Positions 9,580 to 19,455 of a stretch of DNA of 64,000 nucleotides are shown here, in pieces. The stretch covers positions 62,001 through 126,000 of the forward strand of contig JADNYV010000055.1 of NCBI GenBank assembly GCA_015501055.1, read 5' to 3'. A program made the position numbers and the translations under genes. Every line of letters begins with the position of its first letter. Positions within the stretch are counted from its first letter, which is position 1. Origin of the DNA: Mucidula mucida. Lineage: Eukaryota > Basidiomycota > Agaricomycetes > Agaricales > Physalacriaceae. Below the pieces are notes generated by a model, which worked only from the letters and a program-made list of their open reading frames with translations, made no database searches and was not told the origin of the DNA.

Positions 9580-12260
9580 CTACGAAATCTCTGTGTCGCT
9601 TTCGGATGAACTGTCATCGTCTGCATCCTTAACCCAGAAGCTTCCCTTGATACTACCGGCATAGTACACGTTGTCCGAAATATCCTTGAAGGTCACGGTC
9701 ATGGAATCAGTATCGAACGACGTCTCGTTCTGTAAAGCTTAGGGTTAGCACCAATTATCAGTATTGGAAACGGAAACGTACATGGCTACCACCGCCGTCA
9801 CCGTTGACACAGATGAACAGGAAGCAAGCGCCCGCAGTGGCCTGGCGCTCCTGGAACTTGGTGTACGCCTCCTGGTCGCTGAAAGTAAATTTGAAGGATG
9901 GGCGGTAGATGATGACGGCGAGATCAGAGTACTCCGCGGCTGGGCCAGGCTTGTCGCTGCTACCCATCCATTTGTCGAAGACCGTCTTGGCTTTGGCGTT
10001 GCGATCCTTGTCGCGGTCTTCCGAGCTTGAATCGCCATCGTCATCCCCGCCATCGTTATCATCCCCACTATCATCCCCACTATCGCTGTCATCCCCACTA
10101 TCGCTATCGTCGTCGCTGCCAGTATCCTCATCATCACTCCCAGTATCCTCATCGTCGCTGTCCGTATCCTCACCGTCGGTATCTTCACTGTCGCCCTCAT
10201 CGCCAGTATCCTCATCACCTTCCTCGGTCTCTTCGTCACTAGTATCTTCATCATCACTGCCGGTGTCCTCATCATCGCTACCCGCATCTTCGTCGTCACT
10301 GCTGGTATCGTCATCCTCTTCGGCATCATCAGCAGAGGTGTCATCGTCGGAAGTGTCATCGGTAGGAGTGTCGTCGTCGTCGTCGGAAGTGGTAGTGGTG
10401 TCGTCGTCGTCCTCATCAGCAGCATCGCGCCTCCGCTGTATGATCTTGACGGTGCCCTTGCCAAGGTCCCTTTTCGCGCTAACACCATCCAGATTGGCGA
10501 CCGCGCTCGCCGTCCGACCACCATCCCACCAAATACCCCTCTGCACCTTGATGGTCGTCCCAAACCACTCAGCCTCCATATTCGCCACCTTCAGTTTGAC
10601 GTGCGTCTCCTTGGTACTGGTGCTACCGCCCACATCGAGGCTGAACTTGCTGAACCCGAAAGAGACCCCACCGCCGCCGTTCTCCTGGTCGCTGGATGTC
10701 TCGCCGCTGGAGTCTTTTGAGTCGTAGTGGAACTTTTGGCTGTTGGAGTTGGCGCGCCATGAGGCTACCGTGCCGCGGATACCAGGGAGATCGTAGTAGG
10801 GGACGAGGTTACCGCCAGCGTGGGTGCCGTCAAGTGCGTCGCCTGTGCCTTTGCCCAGCTTCATCGTGAGGCCAGGGACACTCGCGCTACCGGGGTCGGT
10901 GAGGGGAATGATGTTGTTCGCGGCGGAGAGAATATAGCAAAGTCCTTCCATACACCTTGCGCGAGACCTGGTTGTACACGTTATTGGCGAGCTGGCACTT
11001 CTTCCTGGCATCACGGTACTCCGCGTTGCCGGTGGTCACCCAAGTGACGAAGGCCTGGTCTTTGTCGGGATCGCCTTTGACCTGCTTTTTCTTTGCATCC
11101 CAGTACTGCTTGATGGCCTTGTCCAAGGCCGCGTTGAGCTTTGTCGTGCAGAACGTGGTCTGGTCGTGGACGGCCTTGTCCAGTTTCTCTTGGTCGGCTT
11201 TGGATGCTGCGGCGCTGGAGAAGATGTCGGAGATGTCCTGGATGAAGGAGACGTATTGGTCGGAGAAGAAGTTTATGTGGTCGGATTCTAGCCAGGATAG
11301 CGGTCGAGGAGTGGAAGACGTCGTTGTTGGCGAGAGCGACGGCGGCGGAGTCGCTGCCTGAGGAGAGGAGGCTTCACCACCATCACCATCATCTGAACCA
11401 TCGTCTCCGCTGTCGTCTCCTGTGTCCGAGTCGTCGCCCGAGGAATCCTCATCATCACCAGTAGAGTCTTCATCATCACTGGAAGAATCTTCATCGTCAC
11501 TGGAAGAGTCTTCATCGTCACTGGTCGAGTCCTCGTCGTCACTAGTCGAGTCCTCATCGCTGGTTGTGTCGTCATCACCAGTTGTATCGTCGTCGCCTCC
11601 CGTATCCTCATTGTCGTCCTGCCGCTTGCGTACATCAGATCGCTTCCGGCTGGCAGCTGAGTCGTCACTAGTTTCGTCCTCCCCGCTAGTGTCAGCGTCA
11701 CTACTATCATCCTTGCCACTGCTGTCATCCTCGCCGCTGGTATCGTCCTCGCCACTGCTGTCATCGTCGCCGCCGCTGTCATCATCATCACTACTATCAT
11801 CCCCACCACTAGAATCATCCCCACCGCTATCATCGTCTCCGCCGCCCATGATGTCGTTGTCCGCATCCTCATCATCTTCTTCCGGCTCAACGTCCAGCCC
11901 CTTGGTATCCACCTGAATTCCTACCCACGCGTTCTCCGCCATGAAGTCTCCTTTTGCGTGCTGCATCTGGAGGAACTTGACCATAGCAGCGTTCATAAAG
12001 TCTTCGATGGATTTCTCGTTATCACTGGAGTCGGCGTCGGCGTCGCCGCCATCATCGCCATCGTCACGGCGGCTCGGAGCGAAGGGAGAGCCGATGTTGA
12101 TTTTGTCGCCCAGTGCGCGGTTGTGGAAAGGCGAACCAATGTTGACGTCGGGCGCATTGTTGCTGCGCCGACTCCAAGGAGGAGGCCAGAGCGCTGCGCC
12201 ATGGACTGTGGAGAGGGACACGGCGACTAGCACGAGTTTAAAGAGGGTTTGTTTATGCAT
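9580..12260 (-). CDS. Secreted acidic Ser-Asp-rich protein S2, possible Kex2-processed precursor
   Basis: It starts MHKQTLFKLVLVAVSLSTVHG, a signal peptide. Residues 31-65 are bounded by dibasic RR pairs and contain NIGSPF twice (40-45 and 55-60), which suggests Kex2-type cleavage. A helical stretch follows, then about 180 residues of DDSSGGDD-type repeats with KR sites inside (SRKRSDVRKR). A helical domain (about residues 330-440, DHINFFSDQYVSFIQDI) comes next. After a frame break near 10950 there is a beta-rich domain (VPYYDLPGIRGTVASW, FSLDVGGSTS), a second long Asp/Ser repeat, and a C-terminal domain with FKFTFSDQEAYTKFQERQ. The last intron is 9730-9781, and the final exon is 9580-9729. 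It is the likely paralogue of S1. The acidic repeats could bind calcium or act as a soluble spacer; no enzyme motif was seen. Confidence 0.7.
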
Positions 12261-13108
12261 TTCTGGTGGGATTGGCTCTTAGGGTCGCAAGACCAAAATA
12301 CCGAACGCGGACGACTTACTGTTACCGACCAGCGGGCGACCTGCGCGTATGTGTGGACGTTGATTCGCTTGAAGCACGGCCTGCGTGTGGGGGACCTCCA
12401 TCTCGGCTACAGCTATATAAGAGATGGCAGTGGCTTGCGTTGGGATGATACTGCCCGAGATTTGCGGACAACCGGCACGCTCTCAAAATACGTGGAGCAT
12501 ACATGCGTGTCAGTCTTCGTCTCTACGTGACCTCCATAATCTGACAATGCAATAGTTCCTGTCCTTAATGGAAACCGGCGACATATCATGAATGAATGGG
12601 CGTTGATGGGCGTTCCGAAGATGAGCAGCACGGGGCTCGTAATTTGGCGGTTTAAGTATTCGTTGGGATGGTACAGGGCTCGGTCTAGGGATATGGACAC
12701 GGTGACCATCAAGTGTGGCGGTGCAAAATATCTAACATCTCAGTTCGGTGGATTGATGGTGATGACGCATGATGCATACTTGAGACTCGTATGGCCGCAT
12801 GAGGATCCGAATTCTGCCAAGGTGCAGCTGGAAAATATGGTCCATGCCTTGCCCTCTTGGCTTAGTAATCAAGAGCCTCCAGGAATAAGGAAATACAACG
12901 TAAGGAACTTTTGCAACTATTGCTACAAGGATCTCACCGCCTTATTGAAATTCACAGAAAGGGTGCTACTTACAGTTCGGCGTTTATATAACGTTCAATA
13001 TGCTACAAATGACACTTACTTGGGAAGCGAAGAATCCGTATCGCCTGCGATATGTAAGCCTAGACAGGTCTTCCTTTCGAGCTTTTCTCTTCTGGCCTCA
13101 CTGCCTGG
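12261..13108. other. Intergenic; long open frame without support
   Basis: A plus-strand open frame begins at 12588 and runs into GT1. It contains no recognisable domain and few splice signals. It may be the 5' region of GT1 or a separate unknown gene. I cannot support a product. Confidence 0.3.
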
Positions 13109-14846
13109 ATGGCGATGCCGACCTCTCGAAAGCCCTACTCATCGTCCCCATCTTGGCCGTTCTGTTGACATTACATTTCATATTTTCGGCCAATGGTCCA
13201 TCTTGGAGCTATCAAATAACCAAATCCCGCACGGAGTCACAGGAAGTCGTCAGTCATCATACGCCCAGGATCACGATGGTTATCGTCCTGCATGAACCGA
13301 ACCGGGTGCTGCACTACTTTCCCGACTTCTTCGCTTCGGTGGGCGCGAATCCGGACGTGGCGTTGTTTTGGTCAAATACCATCGGACGCCAGAACAGGAC
13401 GCGGAGTATGGCGCAGAGTGTTTTACCTACCCGGGCAGGCGCAGACTGCGAACGTCAAGGAGGTTGTTTGAGCTTTGAAAGGTATTGGGATATGCACGCG
13501 GAGTGGCTTTGTGGGAGATGGGGTGGATGTGCCGATGGTGATGGTATCTCGGGCAAGGAGCTTGTGAAGGCGAAGATGAAGGAGAGAGCTAACGGTGATA
13601 TGGTGAGTTGGGTGTTTACTGAACTTGCCTGTTGCTGACATGAACATGCAATTTTGCAGTATAACGGTTTCTTCCGTCCCTTTAGAGCTTCCATATTCTC
13701 GGCGTGGATTATCCTTCTACGCCAATCTGGGGGCTTCTGATGTCGACGAAATGTGGGGCAGGTGCGCAGGCTGTCGTTCTTGGACGTCTATACGTACTGA
13801 TTATGTCTCCTAGCTTCGACCGAACATGTATGGGCGCTCGATCTTGCTGTTGGCGTTTCTAATTGTTCGTAGTTCCATGGGATATCGCACCTCAGTTCGA
13901 CGTACTTGTTCCGACAGCCCCAAGTTGGGCGGACGATATCTTGGTTTTTACGCCCGGCCACATGATGTTCTATCGACACTCCGACGATGTGGTTCGCGAA
14001 CTCATGAACATGCCGCACGTCAAGGATATGGACAGCTTCATGCAGGATCCTTTCCTATCGCATATCAGCGGTCAGTTGGGCCTTCCTGATTTTCTTTATT
14101 ACGCTGATATCTGCTTCCTATTACAGAAGAAGTCGAGTGGTCGCATTACACGCTCCTGAATGCCAATCTCAGCTTCCTGACAATCCCTGCCATGGTCCAT
14201 CAAAGTGCACACGTCTCGACTCTGGATGGCGTGTTTGGGTTTGATGGGGTCAATACTTCCGCCTTGCGGAAGCACCAGGACGCGCTAGTGCCTCTGTCGA
14301 TGACATCGCTTGGACAACGGAACGACCTGATCGAGGCGGTGAGGACCTGGCGGGCGAAACAGCGTCGCGCGACCTTTACAAGTGAAGGACAGGAATATAC
14401 AGTCGATTTGCATGACGGAGAGTTTCCTGGTGGGCTTTGGTTCCCGAAGCAGTTTTCCGTGCACTATCGACCGGACTACGGTCGCGTACCCAAGAACGAC
14501 GTACGCAGATACCTCATGCGTCGTGCGCCGAATGGAGTGATTGTGGAACGCGTTGAGCCGATGCCACCGGTGTATATTGAAGTGGATGGGGCTCGATGGA
14601 CGATGACGGAGGGTCTATATAACCATTTCCAGGCGGAGAAGTATCAACGTGAGTTTCATCTTGAATGTGGCGTTGTCGGCAGTACCTAACTACACGTCTT
14701 TAGCGTACTGGGGCCTGCCCCTGAGTGCTATTGGTATTCACGAGTACTTGTTCATGGAGAAAGAAACGGGAATTGAGATATGGGACTCACAGGGTGGCGT
14801 GACGTTTTCCAGTGTGGCTGAAGATGATGGTGAACGTCAGACATGA
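13109..14846 (+). CDS. Type II membrane glycosyltransferase-like protein GT1 (several single-base frame breaks)
   Basis: It is a paralogue of the intact gene at 29465-31271. After a short cytoplasmic N-terminus comes one membrane anchor (ALLIVPILAVLLTLHFIFSA), then a lumenal domain: ERYWDMHAEWLC, YNGFFRPFRASIFSAW, SDVDEMWG, PWDIAPQFDVLV, DDILVFTPGHMMFYRH and YLMRRAPNGVIVERVEP. The D-x-D-type motif (DVDEMWG) and the layout resemble DUF6625-like glycosyltransferases, a family call from memory. A 14-nt microexon lies at 13814-13827. Compared with GT2, one base appears missing at about six places (near 13127, 13355, 13432, 13460, 13708 and 13733), mostly in homopolymers. No other damage is seen, so the real gene may be intact. 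Confidence 0.75.
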
Positions 14847-15644
14847 AATTGGAGGGTGACCCTTGCTTGAACAGATGTCATTCAAATAGAAATTCAATAA
14901 TGGACTTACGTAGATTAATACCTCGCGCTATTCCTGCGCTCTTTGTATTGACAGTATACGTATATCAGAGTCAATGAACTTGGATTGGCGGTGTCCTTCG
15001 CGCCCGGACCTAGCTCCATGCGAGTTCGTGTCCGCTCTTTGTGCGTCTCTTAAACGGGTTTGGTCCATTACTTATCGCTAGTCAAGCGAGGCTAGCACGC
15101 ACGTTTCTCATGGGTGAATATTTAGAGCTTCCACGGCCGCAGCCTTTCCGAAGTCGGTAAGTACTTCTTTGTGGCGCAGTTAATGATCGACATCAGGTCA
15201 GAATTCTCCGGAGCTTGTAGTGCCTCATAGAGCAGCGATCCTGACTGGCGCTTCCTTCTTCTATACGCAGGGGACGGGAACACTCGGTACTTCTAAGGCG
15301 TTCAAGTTGGTCCCCTCAGGTAACTTGACGGATTAATGATCCGCGAGGAAGCACCTTGTTGAACGTAGGATTCAAAATAGTGTTGATAAGAGACGCTGCG
15401 AATCGTGAAGATTACAGTTGAGGCTGTCTATAGTACGATATATATATAAGTAGAACATAGCAATCCAAGTCCGTCTTTTAAGTCCTTCAGTACAATGTAA
15501 AGTTGAAAACCAATCCCCCGATATCGGGTGCGCATCTTCAGACCAGTGAATCTATGCTCCCCTTCAAAAGAAACCGTGGATAAGACTATTATGACATCCT
15601 TGAGTCGCGAAAGGGGTCTCAAAAGAAATAGAACCTCACCTCAA
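14847..15644. other. Intergenic, nothing recognised
   Basis: This lies between the 3' ends of GT1 (plus strand) and the small secreted protein (minus strand). No coding exon, RNA gene or shared repeat was seen. Confidence 0.5.
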
Positions 15645-15932
15645 TCAAGAGCTCTCCATCGGCAAGGGCCTGAACTGCCTCGGGTGGACGCGCTGCACCA
15701 TCCTCCCGCTAACCGATGCGGCATCTTGATCGCTCTGGCCCGGCGTCGTGTCCCGCCCAACATACGCATGCGCACCGTGACCAGGCGGAACATACTCCCG
15801 CCCAGTATCGCGCTCAAAGCGGGAGAGGCGCATCCCACGTGGGACGTGGTTGTACCTCCGAGGGATAGCCGCGCCGTTCGCGAGTGCAAGCATGACGAAG
15901 ATGATGAGTGGGGCGAGGCTGTAGTTGCGCAT
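15645..15932 (-). CDS. Small secreted protein, 95 residues
   Basis: A single exon with a clear signal peptide (MRNYSLAPLIIFVMLALANG) followed by a basic mature part (about 73 residues) with an RR pair just after the predicted cleavage site and Arg/His/Pro-rich sequence. No cysteines are present, so it is unlike typical disulfide-rich effectors. A TTTATA element on the minus strand near 15978 could be its core promoter. It belongs to no family I recognise. Small secreted proteins are common in plant- and wood-associated fungi, but no role can be assigned. Confidence 0.55.
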   Translation of the reverse strand: MRNYSLAPLIIFVMLALANGAAIPRRYNHVPRGMRLSRFERDTGREYVPPGHGAHAYVGRDTTPGQSDQDAASVSGRMVQRVHPRQFRPLPMESS

Positions 15933-16406
15933 TGTGGTTTAACAAATTGGTGTTGAAAGGAGATAAAGACGGTTGTATAAAGCGGGCGAAAGAGGAGGGT
16001 GTAGACAAGACCGTGCTTGCTGGTGATGAGGGCAAAAGCGAGAACAAGACCAAGCTTGTTGAGGAGGGAGGACAAGACCAAAGCTCGTCGGGATGAAGGC
16101 TAGCTTGAGGAATCCATCTGCTCTGGGATGCCTTATATCTGGAACGAAGAACGATGATGGCAACGCTGCATGTAGAGACCACCGAGACCGTTGATGGTGA
16201 CCGAGCAGACCATCATCAACGTCGGGAATGGCGCGGACGACCGATTAGTGACGCCTGGTTGGAGCATGACGACGACCGTTGATCATCATACGAGTTCACG
16301 ATGAAGGCGGAGAACATGAATACATATTGCTTAAGGTTACATACCTACCCACAACGCAGAGCAATCAGCCTACAACCCTCACTAAGGTACTAGAAGTCGA
16401 TCCTCT
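15933..16406. other. Intergenic, nothing recognised
   Basis: This stretch holds the promoter of the small secreted protein and the 3' flank of the Nas6 gene. Open frames here overlap on both strands without domain signals. Confidence 0.45.
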
Positions 16407-17661
16407 TTATGCGGGTCCACAAGATTCGACAACATGCTGTTTAGCACGGCGCTGCTCGATTCCTCCTACACCTACCATATCTTCCGGCGCTTCCCCCTCC
16501 TGGTTGAGCTGCAAAGTAAACATGAATCGTTAGTGATAGCATGCGGTCAGCCGCCACAACCGCACTTACTCGGCCTCTATCAGCCCCTGCTTCGATGAGC
16601 ACAACAGCCGCCTCAGCGTGGGCCGAATCCATTGCCAGGTGGAGTGGGGTGTTACCTGCAGCCGAACAAATCAATTGCAAGATCTACGATACTGCCGCAA
16701 TGCGTACCAACACGATCCGCCGGGTTGATGCGCGTCTTGTTTGGGGGCTTGGAAGACTCGAGGAGAAGGCGAATAAAGCCCACTGATCCGGTGGTCGCTG
16801 CCCGATGCCTAATGGATGTAAGATCAGAAGACGAGCGAGACATGAAGTTTCAATATCGACAGCACGTACAAAGGAACCTGGCTTGCCTTATCTTTGGCGT
16901 TGATCTGGGCGGACTTGTGTCAACGATGGAGGTGCGCAGAAGAAGAGGCGCACTTACATCGGCGCCCCTCGCTATTAGGAGCTTTCCAATCTGGTGTAGA
17001 ATTGAGTACACATTGCACCCGGTCGGTGATGACAACATGCATCCAACGCACCTCAAGTCTAGATTTGGAAGCGGCGTAGTGTCTGGGAGAAGTTCACGTT
17101 CCGTGTGAACTGAGTGATCCGAGGAGATTCGAAGAGATCGTTCTTACAGTGGTGTTATTCCCTTGCTATTCTTCCTAATGAAGCATTGTGAGGGCTGTGA
17201 AGAGCCGAATTAGGCATAACGGACTTATTAACGTCTGCCCCCGCCCCAACGAGTTCAAGGGCAACATCTTCATTCCCAGCGCTAGCTGAATGACGCTTTA
17301 ATGTCTCCAAATACGTGGGATGTATCTCACATACCAGCGATATGGAGTGGCGTCCAGCCGCTGTTGTCCGGGAGGTCGAGAGACGCTTTATGGTCGATCA
17401 GATACCTCGTAATTTCAAGGTTCCCCGAGGAAGCGGCCCAATGAAGGGGGGTTCTTTCATCCTGGACGGAAGTTCAGATGACTTGTCTGCGAATGCTCTG
17501 ACTCTTACCGCGTCCAGTGCATCGACCAGTTTGGGGTTTTCACTGATCAGTGCCCGGAGAAGGCCAACTTGATCTAGAAGAGCAATCAACTATGAAAAGC
17601 ACAATTCTCACGGGCGCTACAGACTTTGTTGAGCTGCATTATGAACAGACAATGTCGACAT
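16407..17661 (-). CDS. 26S proteasome assembly chaperone Nas6 / gankyrin (PSMD10)
   Basis: This ankyrin-repeat chaperone binds the Rpt3 ATPase while the proteasome regulatory particle is built. Eleven small exons join in phase to about 234 residues, close to yeast Nas6 (228). Ankyrin repeats are plain: DERTPLHWAASSGNLEITRY, SGWTPLHIAASAGNEDVALE, GITPLHYAASKSRLEIGKLL, HRAATTGSVGFIRLLLE and NTPLHLAMDSAHAEAAVVLI. The N-terminal repeat is GLLRALISENPKLVDALDA. The C-terminal tail is EGEAPEDMVGVGGIEQRRA. Exons 5 to 8 are only 27, 31, 33 and 35 nt. The donor after ...GADVN is GTCCGT, weaker than usual. No frame break was found, so this gene is probably functional. Confidence 0.88.
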
Positions 17662-17798
17662 GGTGTTTGAAGGCAAGTGAATACGCGTCCATGATCGGCA
17701 TCTGATTGCCGATCTAACATAAGCGATCGAGGGTTCAAATGAGTGTCGAGTCAGTTGCTTTCTTTCGCAAAATATAGCGAGAACCGGCTAGAAGGAAC

Positions 17799-18600
17799 GT
17801 GGACAGCGAAACGATAAGTTTCAGTTGCACCACTTTCGTTGACGTTCTACTTCAGGTAAAATCCAGTGATCGGTATCCGCATCGCCACCACGTGGTTAGT
17901 TTTCTCTTTGCCTTCTCCCCTCGTGTCTCCAGAAGAAAAAACCTGGTAAGTGTCAACGCGTCTCATTGGCGAAACGGGGTGGCTCCTTACGCCTCATTAT
18001 CATCTTCCATTTACTTCCCGCGCAGCCAGACAAATGACAGTCCGTTGACTTCTGTGCCCCTTGGGCGGTATGCGATGAACCAGGGAATTAGGAAGCACTC
18101 ACACGTCTGTAAAGATAGTGAATTTCTCTTGGGAAATGAACTATATTCAATGGCCCCTTCCGGTTTAAGCAGAATCCCACCTCATCCTCGTTTGGTTGTG
18201 CGTGCCCGTGTCAAGACAGCGGCCTCAAGGCGCTATCAACGTCGGTGTATCCTCACTTAACACCAACTGTCTTTGACTGGTCTTCTCAGAGAAGCACCAT
18301 GTCACGCCACTAACGTTCGCCTACCCAACCGAGTACTCTAAACTCGATTATCTTCCGCCGTCATGTTACTACAGTTCGTGGCGGCTCATAATGTCACTTC
18401 CAGGAGGGGACGCACTTTTACGTCCTCTTGCTGCAGAGTCATTATAACATACACTTTAGGGCGGACACCTGGACATCGTAGAAGACGTCAAGCTTCTGCA
18501 TGTCTCATGCCATGGCATTCTGGCAACCCCGCCTCCTTATTCCTCGGTAATTGGTTGCTCGTCTTCTACTCCACGAATACCCCGCTGACATGTTTCGACA
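17799..18600 (+). CDS. Unrecognised spliced gene
   Basis: Several plus-strand stretches read like exons with proper splice sites. The clearest begins after CTTCTCAG near 18290 and contains TPLTFAYPTEYSKLDYLPPS and then SLPGGDALLRPLAAE. The next follows TTTAG at about 18459 (GGHLDIVEDVKLLHVSCHG) and ends at a GTAATT donor after PPPYSS. An upstream exon with FGCACPCQDSGLKAL is likely. The first exon may begin at 17799 and end at the donor near 17855. I recognise no family. Start and end are uncertain. Confidence 0.4.
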
Positions 18601-18989
18601 GTGAATGACCCGGACTGGAGACTAGTAACCGACTAGTCCTAGGATACCGCACGGTTTGTCAATTAAATCTGTACTTCTCAACCTCCATTTATTCAATGCG
18701 CCGTTTTCCCCATGTGCTCCCTGATCTAACACGCGAGCTTTGCTTTTGCGCGGCGAGCTCCGGATCTCGTTCTTCGATTCGGCCAACGCTGAACATATCA
18801 TGCCTACGATTTCAAGGTTCAAGGCACTTCTGGATTATCAATGAGTTAACGTCGTCTGTCTAAAAGCATAGACTGCCTAAATGCTTTTAATGGCATCGTT
18901 AAAAGGGAAATCAAATCAATTCCCGACGTTAGGCGCCAGAGCAAAAGGTAAGTTTCTATCTGGTAGATTTTCTTACTGACGTGCGTTAG
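18601..18989. other. Intergenic, nothing recognised
   Basis: No convincing exon or repeat lies here. The possible last exon of the preceding gene (about 18600-18650) is too uncertain to call. Confidence 0.4.
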
Positions 18990-19190
18990 TCAACGGTTCT
19001 CAGTCGGGTTATTTGCGTGCCTCCTTACTCCGACGGATGCTAAGCGCGTGTTCGCGTGCAGGCTTTGTGCGTACTCGATGTCTTCTGCGTCTACGTACCT
19101 TTCCTCGTCTGAAGTACATATAAAATGCCAACTTGAAGTAGAGTCTCCGAGATAGTCCTGAATATTCCTATACGCATCCGGGGTAAGCAT
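18990..19190 (-). CDS. Small hypothetical protein, 66 residues
   Basis: A single open frame starting MLTPDAYRNIQDYLGDSTSS with normal codon use and a regular acidic/basic composition. It has no signal peptide, membrane segment or known motif. It could instead be one exon of a larger gene. Confidence 0.35.
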   Translation of the reverse strand: MLTPDAYRNIQDYLGDSTSSWHFICTSDEERYVDAEDIEYAQSLHANTRLASVGVRRHANNPTENR

Positions 19191-19455
19191 ACCTTTGACC
19201 TCAACTCTCGAAGTTTATGTGAAGTGCTTCGAGTTCGGATTGACCTCTCGAGGTTCTTGGTTCGGGATTTTGCGTCCGTTCGACCGTCAATTTCCGATAT
19301 TGACGGCTACGCGTAGCGCTTCTCATCGAGCAATTGGTATGAATATCGCTCAGTTGACTGGCGCACTCCTTTCATTTTACAAACACAACGAAGTCCTCAC
19401 ACTGTCATAACAAGAAAACAACAAGAATTGGGTGTTAATATACAATGCAAGCTAT

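Noticed and set aside
10030..10400. Bacterial adhesin (Sdr/MSCRAMM) or phosphophoryn homology of S2
   Set aside because: Ser-Asp repeats arise independently by repeat slippage. The flanking domains show no relation to either.
9909..10727. Plus-strand Ser/Pro-rich open frame of 272 residues
   Set aside because: It is the antisense shadow of the Asp/Ser repeats of S2. GAC/GAT codons read backwards give GTC/ATC and shifted TCC/TCA runs, so long open frames are expected on both strands.
11422..11916. Second plus-strand Ser-rich open frame
   Set aside because: Same cause: it lies opposite the first acidic repeat of S2.
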